The notes under the pieces were generated by a model. The model worked only from the letters and a program-made list of their open reading frames with translations. It was not told the DNA's origin and made no database searches. Of a stretch of DNA of 45,072 bases, positions 1 to 8,525 are shown in pieces (positions within the stretch are counted from its first letter, which is position 1; every line of letters begins with the position of its first letter). The translations under genes and the position numbers were made by a program. Source of the stretch: Anoxybacillus thermarum (GTDB taxonomy: Bacteria; Bacillota; Bacilli; Bacillales; Anoxybacillaceae); contig NZ_JXTH01000015.1 in NCBI RefSeq assembly GCF_000836725.1, positions 1-45,072 on the forward strand, written 5' to 3'.

Positions 1-103
1 CCAAAAGGGCCGCCAACAAGACAGCGAACACCTTTTGAAGAGTTCTGACTAATTGTTCCTCCAGCTCTTTTAATAAAGGCCATTCTGTGGTAAAATGTTT
101 CAT
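1..103 (-). CDS. ISLre2/UPF0236-family transposase, N-terminal fragment (runs off the window)
   Basis: The first 34 codons are present, beginning MKHFTTEWPLLKELEEQ, and are identical to the fragment at the right end of the window. The N-terminus is amphipathic and helical, and no catalytic motif lies in the visible part. The ATG at 103-101 follows an AGGAGGG ribosome site that is buried in a long stem (104-164). The gene is truncated only by the window edge. Family assignment is from memory of UPF0236 proteins and is probable, not proven. Confidence 0.7.
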   Translation of the reverse strand, partial: MKHFTTEWPLLKELEEQLVRTLQKVFAVLLAALL

Positions 104-296
104 GGACTCTCTCCCTCCTGTTTTATTGATGTTGGTCATCACCATCATAGCAGGGAGAGAGTCCTTTTTGCATGACATTTGCTTTTTTCTACCGCGCTTC
201 GCTTGGTGGCCCCGACGAGCGTCGCGAACAAAAGTTCGCAACCCTCGTCGGGGAATCATTCCTGAATGTCACCCACAAATATTTTACTCACACAAT
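1..296 (-). mobile_element. 5' end of an ISLre2/UPF0236-like insertion sequence (left copy)
   Basis: This stretch is the exact reverse complement of 44775-45070, so it is one end of a multicopy element. It holds a terminal region, a GC-rich hairpin (210-253), a leader hairpin (104-164) and the transposase start at 103, all reading leftward off the window. The outer boundary is 293 to 296; the last three bases also match at the other copy and may be coincidence. The family assignment rests on remembered similarity of the transposase N-terminus to thermophilic Bacillaceae ISLre2 (UPF0236) proteins. The other end of the element, and so any target duplication, is outside the window. Confidence 0.8.
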
Positions 297-422
297 AAAA
301 ATTTTGTCGTTTTTATCAAAAGTTTCAATCTTTAAAATATTCTTTGATCATTTCTTTTTTGAATAAAGATGTGATAATATAAGAAGGCTGTTTGTATATG
401 AACGTATATGGAGGCAAGGGCG
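297..422. other. AT-rich gap between IS end and nifZ
   Basis: About 125 bases of AT-rich DNA lie between the IS boundary and the cysteine desulfurase start. A GATAAT/TAATAT hexamer near 373-380 could be a -10 element, but no convincing -35 lies 16-18 bases upstream of it. In B. subtilis the gene upstream of nifZ is ezrA (from memory); the IS has come between nifZ and whatever was there. Confidence 0.4.
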
Positions 423-1574
423 ATGATGTATTTAGATAATAGCGCCACAACAAAACCGTTTCCAGAAGTGTTACAATCTTTTATGAAAGTAGCGAACGAT
501 TATTTCGGAAATCCGTCGTCGCTACATGGATTAGGCATGCAGGCAGAGCGATTGCTTACACAAGCAAGAGAACAAATCGCACGTCTGCTCGAGGTGAAAC
601 CGACCGAAGTGATTTTTACATCAGGTGGGACGGAAGGAAACAATTTAGCAATTAAAGGGGTTGCTTGGCAACACCAGCAACGTGGGCGGCATATTATTAC
701 AACAACGATTGAACATCCGTCCGTTACCGAAGCGTGTAAACAGCTTGAACAACTTGGCTTTCAAGTGACATATGTGCCCGTCGATGAACGTGGCATCGTT
801 TCTCCAACACATATTGAACAAGCGTTGCGTGACGATACGATTCTCGTTTCTGTAATGCATGTCAATAATGAAGTAGGTTCCATTCAGCCAATTGAACAAA
901 TCGGGATGTTATTAAAAAAATATCCAAAAGTGCTTTTTCACGTTGATGGAGTACAAGGTGCGGCGAAGGTGCCGCTTCATTTAAAGCGCGCAAATGTTGA
1001 TTTATATACGATATCTGCTCATAAATTTCACGGTTTAAAAGGAGCAGGCGTGTTATATGTGCGCGAAGGTGTACGCCTTTCTCCGCTTTTATCTGGCGGG
1101 GCTCAGGAAATGCAGTTGCGTTCTGGAACAGAAAATGTCGCTGCCATTGTAGCGATGGCGAAAGCGTTGCGATTGTCTGTTGAAAAGTATCACGAGGCCT
1201 CTGCTCGCCTTGAAGAAATGAAGCGAGCGCTTATCGAACGTTTACAAGCGATTGAAGACATTGTTGTTCATACCCCGTTTGAACAATCGGCTCCGCATAT
1301 TATCCATTTTTCTTTAGAAGGAGTCAAATCAGAGACATTTGTGCATGAATTAGAAAAACAACATGTATATGTATCAACAACATCAGCTTGTTCATCTCGG
1401 AAAAAAGTGCCAAGCAAAACATTGTTAGCTATGGGAGTTGAAAAACCGCGAGCGGAGCGTTCCATTCGCATAAGCTTATCATACGAACAACAAATGGAGC
1501 ACATCTCCATAATCGTTGAAGCAATTAAACGAGCATACGAACGATTAAAAATAGTAGCGAGGGGAACGAAATGA
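423..1574 (+). CDS. nifZ: Cysteine desulfurase (NifS/IscS-like, NifZ type)
   Basis: A PLP enzyme that takes sulfur from cysteine as a protein-bound persulfide; in Bacillus the NifZ type feeds ThiI for tRNA 4-thiouridine. The 383-residue product has the family N-terminus DNSATT (5-10), the PLP lysine in SAHKFHG (Lys201) and the persulfide cysteine in TTSACSS (Cys323). A frame opens at 408, but the ATG at 423 is preferred: GGAGG (410-414) lies 8 bases upstream, and the next residues (MMYLDNSATT) match the family start. Its last four bases overlap thiI, so the two are translationally coupled. The nearest upstream feature is the IS end about 127 bases away, which may have altered its promoter. 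Confidence 0.93.
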   Translation: MMYLDNSATTKPFPEVLQSFMKVANDYFGNPSSLHGLGMQAERLLTQAREQIARLLEVKPTEVIFTSGGTEGNNLAIKGVAWQHQQRGRHIITTTIEHPSVTEACKQLEQLGFQVTYVPVDERGIVSPTHIEQALRDDTILVSVMHVNNEVGSIQPIEQIGMLLKKYPKVLFHVDGVQGAAKVPLHLKRANVDLYTISAHKFHGLKGAGVLYVREGVRLSPLLSGGAQEMQLRSGTENVAAIVAMAKALRLSVEKYHEASARLEEMKRALIERLQAIEDIVVHTPFEQSAPHIIHFSLEGVKSETFVHELEKQHVYVSTTSACSSRKKVPSKTLLAMGVEKPRAERSIRISLSYEQQMEHISIIVEAIKRAYERLKIVARGTK

Positions 1575-2764
1575 CGTACGATCATATTGTAATTCGTTAC
1601 GGTGAAATGTCGACAAAGGGAAAAAACCGTTTGCAATTTGTACGATGCTTAAAACGAAACATAGCGAAAAAATTAAAACATTTTCCAAACATTCAAATTG
1701 AAGCGTTGCGCGATCGGATGTACGTTCGTTTACATCATACACCACCGCAACCTGTCATTGAAAAATTGCAAGAAGTGTTCGGGGTTCAATCATTAAGTTT
1801 AGCGTTAAAAACGGAGAGCGATTTAGAAAAAATAAAAGAGGCAACGCTTTATTTTGTGAAACAATTTCCGCATGAAGGGAAAACGTTCAAAATATCCGCA
1901 AGAAGAGCGGATAAACAATTCCCGGTCACAACAAATGAATTAAACTATGAGCTTGGGAGTTATGTGTTAAAAAATACAACAGGTTTAACGGTCGATGTCC
2001 ATCATCCCGACATTGATGTTCGTGTCGAAGTTCGAAAAGAAGGAACGTATATTACAGCGTACGACGTGCCGGGAGCGGGCGGTTTGCCTGTTGGAACAAG
2101 TGGGAAAGCGATGCTTATGCTTTCTGGTGGAATTGATAGTCCGGTAGCGGGATATTTAGCAATGAAGCGCGGCTTGCAAATTGAAGCAGTTCACTTTTTT
2201 AGCCCGCCGTTTACAAGTGAACGAGCAAAGCAAAAAGTCATTGACTTAGCTCAACGTTTGACGGAATTTGGCGGAACGATTCGCCTTCATATTGTGCCGT
2301 TTACGGAGTTGCAACAAGCCATTTATAAGCAGGTGCCAGAAAACTGTTCCCTCATTTCCACTCGTCGTGCGATGTTGCGCATTACAGATGAAATTCGCAA
2401 AAAGGAAAATGGACTAGCGATCGTGACGGGAGAAAGTTTAGGACAAGTGGCTAGCCAAACACTTGAAAGCATGGTTGTTGTCAACGATGTAACAACGACA
2501 CCAATTCTTCGGCCACTTATTTCAATGGATAAAACGGAGATTATTGCAATTGCTGAACGAATTGGGACACATCATATTTCCATTCGTCCATATGAAGATT
2601 GTTGTACAATTTTTACTCCAAAAGCACCGAAAACGAAACCGAAAAAAGAGAAAATCATTCAATATGAACAGTTTTTACCTTTAGACGAAATGATTGCGGA
2701 GACGGTTGCTCGCGTCGAAACGATTACGTTGAAACCAGATCAACCATTGGATGAGCTCTTTTAG
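1571..2764 (+). CDS. thiI: tRNA 4-thiouridine sulfurtransferase ThiI
   Basis: It adenylates U8 of tRNA and transfers sulfur to make s4U. The 397 residues contain an N-terminal ferredoxin-like/THUMP region (about 1-170) and the PP-loop ATP site SGGIDS (185-190), followed by the adenylation domain ending in RPYEDCCTIF. There is no C-terminal rhodanese domain, unlike E. coli ThiI (about 480 residues). That matches the Bacillus arrangement in which the adjacent desulfurase supplies persulfide directly. Start and stop overlap nifZ by ATGA, so both are probably one operon. Confidence 0.95.
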   Translation: MTYDHIVIRYGEMSTKGKNRLQFVRCLKRNIAKKLKHFPNIQIEALRDRMYVRLHHTPPQPVIEKLQEVFGVQSLSLALKTESDLEKIKEATLYFVKQFPHEGKTFKISARRADKQFPVTTNELNYELGSYVLKNTTGLTVDVHHPDIDVRVEVRKEGTYITAYDVPGAGGLPVGTSGKAMLMLSGGIDSPVAGYLAMKRGLQIEAVHFFSPPFTSERAKQKVIDLAQRLTEFGGTIRLHIVPFTELQQAIYKQVPENCSLISTRRAMLRITDEIRKKENGLAIVTGESLGQVASQTLESMVVVNDVTTTPILRPLISMDKTEIIAIAERIGTHHISIRPYEDCCTIFTPKAPKTKPKKEKIIQYEQFLPLDEMIAETVARVETITLKPDQPLDELF

Positions 2765-2822
2765 ATGACGTATGAAATCCATTCGTTTTGCACAACATAT
2801 AGGTGCGAGGGGGTGAAAACGA

Positions 2823-3017
2823 ATGGCAAATCGAAATCGATTGCTCGTCCCTGGTGTGCAACAAGCGATTGACCAAATGAAATACGAGATCGCTCAAGAA
2901 TTTGGTGTGCAGTTAGGTCCAGATACAACTGCACGAGCAAACGGTTCTGTCGGTGGCGAGATTACAAAACGTCTCGTGAAAATGGCAGAACAACAACTAA
3001 GTAGTCAAAATAAATAA
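2823..3017 (+). CDS. sspA: Alpha/beta-type small acid-soluble spore protein (SASP)
   Basis: A 64-residue DNA-binding protein that coats and protects forespore DNA. The sequence carries the typical blocks [20 protein letters not shown] and [12 protein letters not shown]; the segment around YEIAQEFG fits the GPR protease cleavage region. A GAGGGGGTG ribosome site (2807-2814) precedes the ATG. Expression in forespores from a sigma-G promoter is expected for the family. A GTATG (2770-2774) and a CATATA (2796-2801) are present, but their spacing is too long to call a promoter. It is followed by a strong terminator. It could be labelled sspA, sspB or another paralogue; the number cannot be settled here. 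Confidence 0.9.
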   Translation: MANRNRLLVPGVQQAIDQMKYEIAQEFGVQLGPDTTARANGSVGGEITKRLVKMAEQQLSSQNK

Positions 3018-3023
3018 TAAACA

Positions 3024-3054
3024 AAACTCGGTAGCGCGTTCTACCGAGTTTTTT
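3024..3054 (+). terminator. Rho-independent terminator after the SASP gene
   Basis: An 11-bp perfect stem (AAACTCGGTAG / CTACCGAGTTT) with a 6-base loop is followed directly by a T-run. Confidence 0.9.
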
Positions 3055-3078
3055 ATCTTTTAAAAATTTTTTGAAAAG

Positions 3079-3110
3079 TTATACAAAACCACTCGATTTT
3101 TTTGTATAAT
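3079..3110 (+). promoter_or_regulatory. Candidate sigma-A promoter with overlapping 10-bp inverted repeat (ytcI-like gene)
   Basis: TACAAA (3082-3087) and a perfect TATAAT (3105-3110) are spaced by 17 bases. They are covered by a perfect inverted repeat, TTATACAAAA (3079-3088) and TTTTGTATAA (3100-3109), separated by 11 bases. This is a typical position for a repressor operator, but no regulator is known from sequence alone. Confidence 0.55.
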
Positions 3111-3144
3111 TTTCTTGTATCATATGGTTAAGGGGGAGAGGGAA

Positions 3145-4719
3145 ATGAATTTAATCGCACCAGAAAAGTATAATTTGACAAGTGAATTTGAAAAGTATGC
3201 AGATGATCCAAACCGAATCGCTTTAAAATGGGAAAGTGAAGCAGGAGAAACAAAAGAGCTTACATATGTTGAATTGATGAAACAGGCGAATAAAATTGCA
3301 AACGTTTTCGTTAGACATGGGTTACACAAAGGGGATAAAGTACTCGTTATGCTTCCGCGTTTGTTAGAGGCATATGCAGTATATATTGGAGCATTGAAAG
3401 CAGGACTTGTCGTTATTCCGAGCTCTGAAATGTTGCGCACAAAAGATTTACAATATCGCATTTCTCATGGGGAAGTAAAAGGAGTTGTTGCATATTTTCC
3501 ATATATTGAACAATTTTCTTCGATTGAAGGTATGGAAAATATCGTTTCTTTTTCTGTTGGCGGTTCGACTGAGCGCTGGCTCGATTTGCATGACGAAATG
3601 GCAAAGCAAAGCGATACATTCATGACTGTAGAAACGTCGCGGGAAGATATGGCGTTTTTATCGTATACATCGGGAACGACAGGAAATCCAAAAGGTGTAG
3701 TGCACACGCACGCTTGGGCATATGCCCATTTACGAACAGCAGCAAAAAATTGGCTTTGTATTGAAGAAGGAAACCTCGTTTGGGCAACAGCAAGCCCTGG
3801 ATGGCAGAAGTGGGTGTGGAGTCCATTTCTATCGACTCTTGGCTCTGGAGCGACAGGGTTTGTGTACTACGGTCGGTTTGAGCCGGAGAAATATTTACAG
3901 TTATTAGAGAAATATAACGTTAATGTGCTTTGTTGCACACCGACAGAATATCGTCTCATGGCTAAAGTCCCAACAATTTCCCAATATAAATTACCGCATT
4001 TGCATAGTGCTGTATCTGCTGGCGAACCGTTGAATCGTGAAGTGATCGATACGTTTGAGCGCTATTTTGGCGTTCAAGTTCGCGACGGATATGGACAGAC
4101 AGAAAATACATTGCTTGTCGGAGTTATGAAAGGAATGAAAATAAAACCGGGATCGATGGGGAAGCCAACGCCAGGAAATCGTGTCGAAATTATTAATGAG
4201 TTTGGTGAGCCTTGTGCCGTTGGAGAAGTTGGAGATATTGCTGTTCATGTTGACACACCGGCTTTGTTTAAATGCTATTATAAGGATCCGGAGCGAACAG
4301 CGATGCAGTTCCGTGGGGAATATTATATTACTGGTGATAAAGCGAAAAAAGATGAAGAGGGGTATTTTTGGTTCGAAGGTCGTGGCGATGATATTATTAT
4401 TAGCTCCGGCTATACGATTGGACCGTTTGAAGTAGAAGATGCGCTAGTGAAACATCCATTTGTGAAAGAATGTGCTGTTGTCGCTAGTCCAGATGAAATT
4501 CGGGGACACGTTGTTAAAGCGTTTATTGTATTGCGTGAAGGAGTAGATAAAAATGATCCGAATTTAATTCCGCAACTTCAAGAGCATGTAAAGCAGCTCA
4601 CAGCGCCATATAAATATCCGCGCAAAATCGAGTTTGTCGACGATCTGCCAAAAACGACTTCTGGAAAAATTCGTCGTGTTGAATTGCGCGAACGTGAAAT
4701 GAAAGCGATGCAAAAATAA
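3145..4719 (+). CDS. ytcI: AMP-forming acyl-CoA synthetase (YtcI/MbcS-like)
   Basis: It activates a carboxylic acid to its CoA thioester through an acyl-adenylate. The 524-residue protein has the P-loop YTSGTTGNPKG (174-184), the A5-type YGQTE, the GRGDD core and the C-terminal lysine in PKTTSGKIRR (about 503-512), so it looks catalytically complete. It resembles acetyl/medium-chain synthetases and, by position after nifZ-thiI-sspA, the B. subtilis YtcI protein, which I recall as a branched short-chain acyl-CoA synthetase. The frame opens at 3115, but the AGGGGG site at 3131-3136 selects the ATG at 3145. It has its own promoter and stands upstream of the transporter operon. Substrate is not determinable from sequence. 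Confidence 0.85.
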   Translation: MNLIAPEKYNLTSEFEKYADDPNRIALKWESEAGETKELTYVELMKQANKIANVFVRHGLHKGDKVLVMLPRLLEAYAVYIGALKAGLVVIPSSEMLRTKDLQYRISHGEVKGVVAYFPYIEQFSSIEGMENIVSFSVGGSTERWLDLHDEMAKQSDTFMTVETSREDMAFLSYTSGTTGNPKGVVHTHAWAYAHLRTAAKNWLCIEEGNLVWATASPGWQKWVWSPFLSTLGSGATGFVYYGRFEPEKYLQLLEKYNVNVLCCTPTEYRLMAKVPTISQYKLPHLHSAVSAGEPLNREVIDTFERYFGVQVRDGYGQTENTLLVGVMKGMKIKPGSMGKPTPGNRVEIINEFGEPCAVGEVGDIAVHVDTPALFKCYYKDPERTAMQFRGEYYITGDKAKKDEEGYFWFEGRGDDIIISSGYTIGPFEVEDALVKHPFVKECAVVASPDEIRGHVVKAFIVLREGVDKNDPNLIPQLQEHVKQLTAPYKYPRKIEFVDDLPKTTSGKIRRVELREREMKAMQK

Positions 4720-4723
4720 CATG

Positions 4724-4750
4724 TTCCGCTCCGATTCATTCGGAGCGGAA
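4724..4750. repeat. 11-bp perfect hairpin after the ytcI-like gene, no U-tract
   Basis: TTCCGCTCCGA and TCGGAGCGGAA flank a 5-base loop. It is followed by A residues rather than T residues, so on the + strand it lacks the usual U-tract of an intrinsic terminator. It may stabilise the mRNA 3' end or terminate weakly. Confidence 0.6.
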
Positions 4751-4757
4751 AAAAAGC

Positions 4758-4786
4758 TTGACGAACCAAAAAAAATTGTGTACTAT
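4758..4786 (+). promoter_or_regulatory. Candidate sigma-A promoter of the liv-type operon
   Basis: TTGACG (4758-4763) and TACTAT (4781-4786) have 17-base spacing. This leaves a leader of about 150 bases before the GTG at 4944. An 8-bp palindrome, TTTCTTAA/TTAAGAAA (4799-4816), lies just past the expected transcription start. Confidence 0.6.
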
Positions 4787-4835
4787 TCTTTTTGAAATTT
4801 TCTTAAAATTAAGAAATATTTTTTATAAACTCTTT

Positions 4836-4849
4836 TGATAACGCTTACA
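4836..4849 (+). promoter_or_regulatory. Candidate CcpA cre site in the liv-type operon leader
   Basis: TGATAACGCTTACA matches the cre consensus TGWAANCGNTNWCA at every fixed position except one. Its place about 45-55 bases downstream of the predicted start would suit roadblock repression by CcpA when sugar is plentiful. Confidence 0.6.
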
Positions 4850-4943
4850 TTTTTGTTTTTTCGTTGTGTAAAGTCATAAAGATATAAAAACGTCCATAAA
4901 GTGTTATCGAAAGAGAGAAATAAAGAAAAAAGGGGGGAGTGAA

Positions 4944-5714
4944 GTGGGTATATTGAAAGTGCAAAACGTGTCCATTCGCTTCGGTGGTGTATTGGCGCTT
5001 GATTCGGTCTCCTTTGAAGTGAAAGAAGGAGAAATTTTTTCGTTGATCGGCCCAAACGGAGCAGGAAAAACGAGTATGTTGAACTGTATTAGCGGCCTGT
5101 ATAAACCGACAGCGGGCGATATCTTTTTCAAAGATGAGCGCATTACACATGTGAAGCCACATAAACGGGCTGCTTTAGGCATTGCACGGGCGTTCCAAAA
5201 TATTGAGTTATTTCCGCATTTATCTGTATTGGACAATCTTATGCTGGGCAGGCATGTGCGCATGAAAACAGGAGTGCTTGCCGGTGGATTGTACTGGGGG
5301 AAAGCGCAAAAAGAAGAAGTAGAGCATCGTTATAAAGTCGAAGAAGTGATCGATTTTTTAGAGCTCGAGCATGTGCGCAATGTGCCTGTTGGTACGCTAT
5401 CTTACGGTCTACAAAAACGGGTAGAAGTCGGTCGTGCATTAGCGATGGAGCCTGATTTACTATTGCTTGATGAGCCGATGGCTGGCATGAACAACGAAGA
5501 AAAAGAAGACATGGCGCGTTATATTATTGATATTCACGAAGAAAAAAAGACGACAATTATTTTAATTGAACACGATATGGGCGTTGTGATGGATTTATCC
5601 AATCATATCGCTGTGTTAGATTTCGGAAAATTGATCGCGTACGGAACGCCAAAAGAAGTGCAAACAAATCCACGCGTCATAGAAGCATATTTAGGAGAAG
5701 AACATGCGGGATAA
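4944..5714 (+). CDS. Liv/HAAT-family ABC transporter ATPase (LivG-like)
   Basis: One of two ATPases of a branched-chain-amino-acid-type importer. The 256-residue product has Walker A GPNGAGKT (36-43), the ABC signature LSYGLQKR (152-159) and Walker B LLLLDEP (172-178), plus the LivG-typical C-terminal segment. The start is GTG after AGGGGGGAG. It is the first gene of the operon that continues through the long-chain acyl-CoA synthetase, two permeases, binding lipoprotein, second ATPase and PaaK-like protein. The intervening ligase genes argue that the substrate is an acyl or aromatic acid rather than leucine; this is inference. Confidence 0.88.
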   Translation: MGILKVQNVSIRFGGVLALDSVSFEVKEGEIFSLIGPNGAGKTSMLNCISGLYKPTAGDIFFKDERITHVKPHKRAALGIARAFQNIELFPHLSVLDNLMLGRHVRMKTGVLAGGLYWGKAQKEEVEHRYKVEEVIDFLELEHVRNVPVGTLSYGLQKRVEVGRALAMEPDLLLLDEPMAGMNNEEKEDMARYIIDIHEEKKTTIILIEHDMGVVMDLSNHIAVLDFGKLIAYGTPKEVQTNPRVIEAYLGEEHAG

Positions 5715-5726
5715 AGGGGGAGTTTT

Positions 5727-7637
5727 ATGGAACAAATGACGTTTCCACAGCTATTAACTGCTCGTGCGCGACAAAAACCAACTCAAGTCGCTCTGCGCGA
5801 AAAAGATTACGGCATTTGGAACGAATACACATATAGAGACTACTATGAGCAAGTGAAAGCGCTCGCATTAGGGCTTGCTTCGCTCGGGTTTCGACGTGGC
5901 GATAAACTAGCTATTATCGGTGATAATCGACCTGAGTGGGTATTTAGCCAATTGGCAGCTCAAAGTTTAGGCGGCATTTCCGTTGGCATTTATCAAGAGT
6001 CGTTACCAAATGAATTGGCATATATTATCGACAATTGCGATGCGACGTTTGTCGTTGTTGAGGATCAAGAGCAAGTTGATAAAGTGTTAGAAGTTGAACA
6101 AGAGCTTTCAAAGGTGAAACATATCATTTACTACGATTCGCGCGGTATGCGGAACTATAAGCACGATAAATTATTGTATTTTCAAGATGTACAAACGCTC
6201 GGTCGCCAATTTGAACAAACGCACCCGACATATTTTGATGATGAAGTGCAAAAAGGATGTTATGATGATATTGCCATTTTATCGTATACATCTGGAACGA
6301 CGGGCAATCCGAAAGGGACGGAACTTTCTTATCGCAACTTATTCGAAATGGCAAAAAACCTCGCAAAAATCGATCCACTTGACGAACAAGACGAATACCT
6401 TTCATTTTTACCGCTCGCTTGGATAGGCGAACAAATGATGACCATTTCAATGGCATTCCACTGCAACATTGTTGTGAACTTTCCAGAAGAACCTTCAACG
6501 GTGTTTGAAAATTTACGAGAGATTGGACCACACGTCATGTTTTCACCACCGCGCATTTATGAAGACATCGTTTCAAAATTTCAAGTGCGCATTCAAGATG
6601 CGAGTTGGTTTAAACGAAAAATGTATGAATGGTGCAAGCCGATTGGAGAAAAAGTGGCAGAAGCTCATTTTACGAAAAGCGACGTTTCCTTTTGGACGAA
6701 GTGCTTGTATAAACTAGCTGATTATTTCGTTTTTAGCGCTGTTCGTGACCATTTTGGGCTGCTGCGCTTAAAGCGAGCGTATACAGGTGGCGCTCCGTTA
6801 GGTCCAGATGTGTTTCGCTTTTTCCATAGCATTGGAGTGAACGTAAAAAGTATCTACGGTCAAACAGAAGTATCAGGAATTGCGATCGTTCATCGCGATG
6901 GGGACATTAAAGTAGATAGCGTTGGCATGCCAATCCCAGAAACAGAAGTGAAAATTTCTGAGCAAGGCGAAATTTTGTTAAAAAGCCCGAGCGTGTGTTG
7001 TGGCTATTACAAAAACGAAAAGGCAACGAGAGAGACGATCGAAGACGGCTGGCTTCATACAGGTGATGCGGGGTATGTAGATGAATCGGGCCATTTGTAT
7101 GTTATTGATCGTTTAAAAGATGTTATTCGTTTACAAACAGGTGAGATGTTTTCGCCACAATTTATTGAAAATAAACTGAAATTTAGCCCTTACATTCAAG
7201 AAGCGGTCGCCATTGGTCGCGATCGTCCGTACGTTGTGGCGATCATTAATATCGATATGGCTAATGTCGGGAGATGGGCGGAGAAAAATCAGCTTGTGTA
7301 TACGACATATTCCGATTTGTCCGCGAAACAAGAAGTTATTCAACTCATTCAAGAACAAGTGAACGAAATTAATCAATCGTTGCCAGAGAAGGCGCGTGTG
7401 AAAAAGTTTGTTTTGCTTTATAAAGAACTTGATGCGGACGATGAAGAATTGACGAGAACGAAAAAAGTGCGCAGGCAATTTATTGCTAAAAAATATGCCT
7501 CACTTATTGAAGGGATGTACTCAGAAACGGATCACATTGATGTAGAAGGAACAATTAAATATCGTGATGGCAAAGAGCAAGTCATTAAAACGACGTTAAA
7601 AATCGTCTCGATTGATGAAGGGGAGGGAGCAGCGTAA
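5727..7637 (+). CDS. Long-chain acyl-CoA synthetase family AMP-forming ligase
   Basis: A 636-residue ligase of the long, FadD15/ACSL-like class (about 600 residues), distinct from the shorter FadD type. It carries YTSGTTGNPKG (187-197), the A5 region IYGQTEVSG, HTGDAGYVD and the C-terminal TRTKKVRRQF that holds the expected adenylation lysine. It should activate a fatty or other carboxylic acid to acyl-CoA. It sits between the first ATPase and the permeases of an ABC importer, with AAGGGGG just upstream of its ATG and its stop codon directly abutting the next start. This suggests coupling of uptake and CoA activation. Chain length or aromatic preference cannot be read from the sequence. Confidence 0.87.
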   Translation: MEQMTFPQLLTARARQKPTQVALREKDYGIWNEYTYRDYYEQVKALALGLASLGFRRGDKLAIIGDNRPEWVFSQLAAQSLGGISVGIYQESLPNELAYIIDNCDATFVVVEDQEQVDKVLEVEQELSKVKHIIYYDSRGMRNYKHDKLLYFQDVQTLGRQFEQTHPTYFDDEVQKGCYDDIAILSYTSGTTGNPKGTELSYRNLFEMAKNLAKIDPLDEQDEYLSFLPLAWIGEQMMTISMAFHCNIVVNFPEEPSTVFENLREIGPHVMFSPPRIYEDIVSKFQVRIQDASWFKRKMYEWCKPIGEKVAEAHFTKSDVSFWTKCLYKLADYFVFSAVRDHFGLLRLKRAYTGGAPLGPDVFRFFHSIGVNVKSIYGQTEVSGIAIVHRDGDIKVDSVGMPIPETEVKISEQGEILLKSPSVCCGYYKNEKATRETIEDGWLHTGDAGYVDESGHLYVIDRLKDVIRLQTGEMFSPQFIENKLKFSPYIQEAVAIGRDRPYVVAIINIDMANVGRWAEKNQLVYTTYSDLSAKQEVIQLIQEQVNEINQSLPEKARVKKFVLLYKELDADDEELTRTKKVRRQFIAKKYASLIEGMYSETDHIDVEGTIKYRDGKEQVIKTTLKIVSIDEGEGAA

Positions 7638-8522
7638 ATGGCTTTTTTCTTGCAAATGCTTGTCACTGGTGTCGTTGTTGGAAGCGTATATGCGCTCGTT
7701 GCGCTAGGGTTTGTGCTCATTTACAAATCGAGCGATGCTATTAACTTTGCACAAGGTGAATTTTTGCTCATCGGAACGTACGTTTGTTTGACGCTTGTGG
7801 CTAGCTATAACGTTCCGTTCATTGCTGCCTTGTTGCTTGCTTTAGCGTTTAGCGCGTTGCTTGGTTGGAGCGTAGAAAAAGTTGTGTTGCGTCCTTTCAT
7901 TGGAAAACCAGTGATTTCTATGATTATGGCAACGATCGGATTATCGAGCGTACTTGCAGGAATCGTTCATATTATTTGGGGACACGAAACGCGCGTATAT
8001 CCACCTGTTTTTTCAGAAAAACCGTTGCAGTTCGGAGAAGTCATTATCGCACCTGTATACGCATGGTCGTTTGTCATTGTTATGATTTGGCTCATGATTT
8101 TTACTTTGTTTTTCAAATATTCGCGGTTTGGAATTGCAATGAGAGCGACAGCAGACGATCAACAAGCAGCTTTGTCTATGGGGATTAGCGTAAAAACAAT
8201 TTTTGCGATTGCTTGGGCAATTGCGGCTATCGTATCAGCTGTTGGCGGGGTGTTATTAGGAAATATTAACGGAGTCAACTCTTCGCTTTCACTAATCGGA
8301 TTAAAAGTGTTACCTGTCGCTATTTTAGGTGGGCTTGATAGCATCCCGGGGGCGATCATTGGCGGTATTTTAATCGGGATTATTGAAAGTATGACAGGAG
8401 GATATTTAGACCCGCTTGTCGGTGGGGGGTTGAAAGAAGTGATCCCGTTTGTCATCCTCGTCATCATTCTAATGGTTAAACCATATGGACTATTTGGAAA
8501 GAAAGAAATTGAGAGGGTGTGA
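7638..8522 (+). CDS. Liv-type ABC transporter permease (LivH-like)
   Basis: A 294-residue integral membrane protein with about eight hydrophobic segments and the LivH-family signature near the N-terminus (ALGFVLIYKSSDAINFAQGE). The C-terminal part carries the glycine-rich permease motif VAILGGLDSIPGAIIGG that contacts the ATPases. The start codon follows the preceding stop with no gap, and the ribosome site GGGGAGGG lies inside the upstream gene. It pairs with the LivM-like protein at 8526 to form the membrane channel. Confidence 0.9.
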   Translation: MAFFLQMLVTGVVVGSVYALVALGFVLIYKSSDAINFAQGEFLLIGTYVCLTLVASYNVPFIAALLLALAFSALLGWSVEKVVLRPFIGKPVISMIMATIGLSSVLAGIVHIIWGHETRVYPPVFSEKPLQFGEVIIAPVYAWSFVIVMIWLMIFTLFFKYSRFGIAMRATADDQQAALSMGISVKTIFAIAWAIAAIVSAVGGVLLGNINGVNSSLSLIGLKVLPVAILGGLDSIPGAIIGGILIGIIESMTGGYLDPLVGGGLKEVIPFVILVIILMVKPYGLFGKKEIERV

Positions 8523-8525
8523 GAA

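Noticed and set aside
87-366. Open frames over the left IS end that repeat at the right end (44655-44984, minus strand)
   Set aside because: They run antisense to the IS leader and transposase start, have no ribosome site, and differ after the IS boundary; they are by-products of the repeated sequence.
408-422. Upstream ATG for nifZ at 408
   Set aside because: It overlaps the GGAGG ribosome site; the ATG at 423 has correct spacing and the family N-terminus.
2770-2801. Sigma-G promoter before the SASP gene
   Set aside because: GTATG and CATATA are present, but the spacing is 21 bases rather than about 18 and the -10 match is partial.
4724-4750. Intrinsic terminator after the ytcI-like gene
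   Set aside because: The stem is strong, but it is followed by A residues on the + strand, so it lacks a U-tract; kept only as a hairpin.
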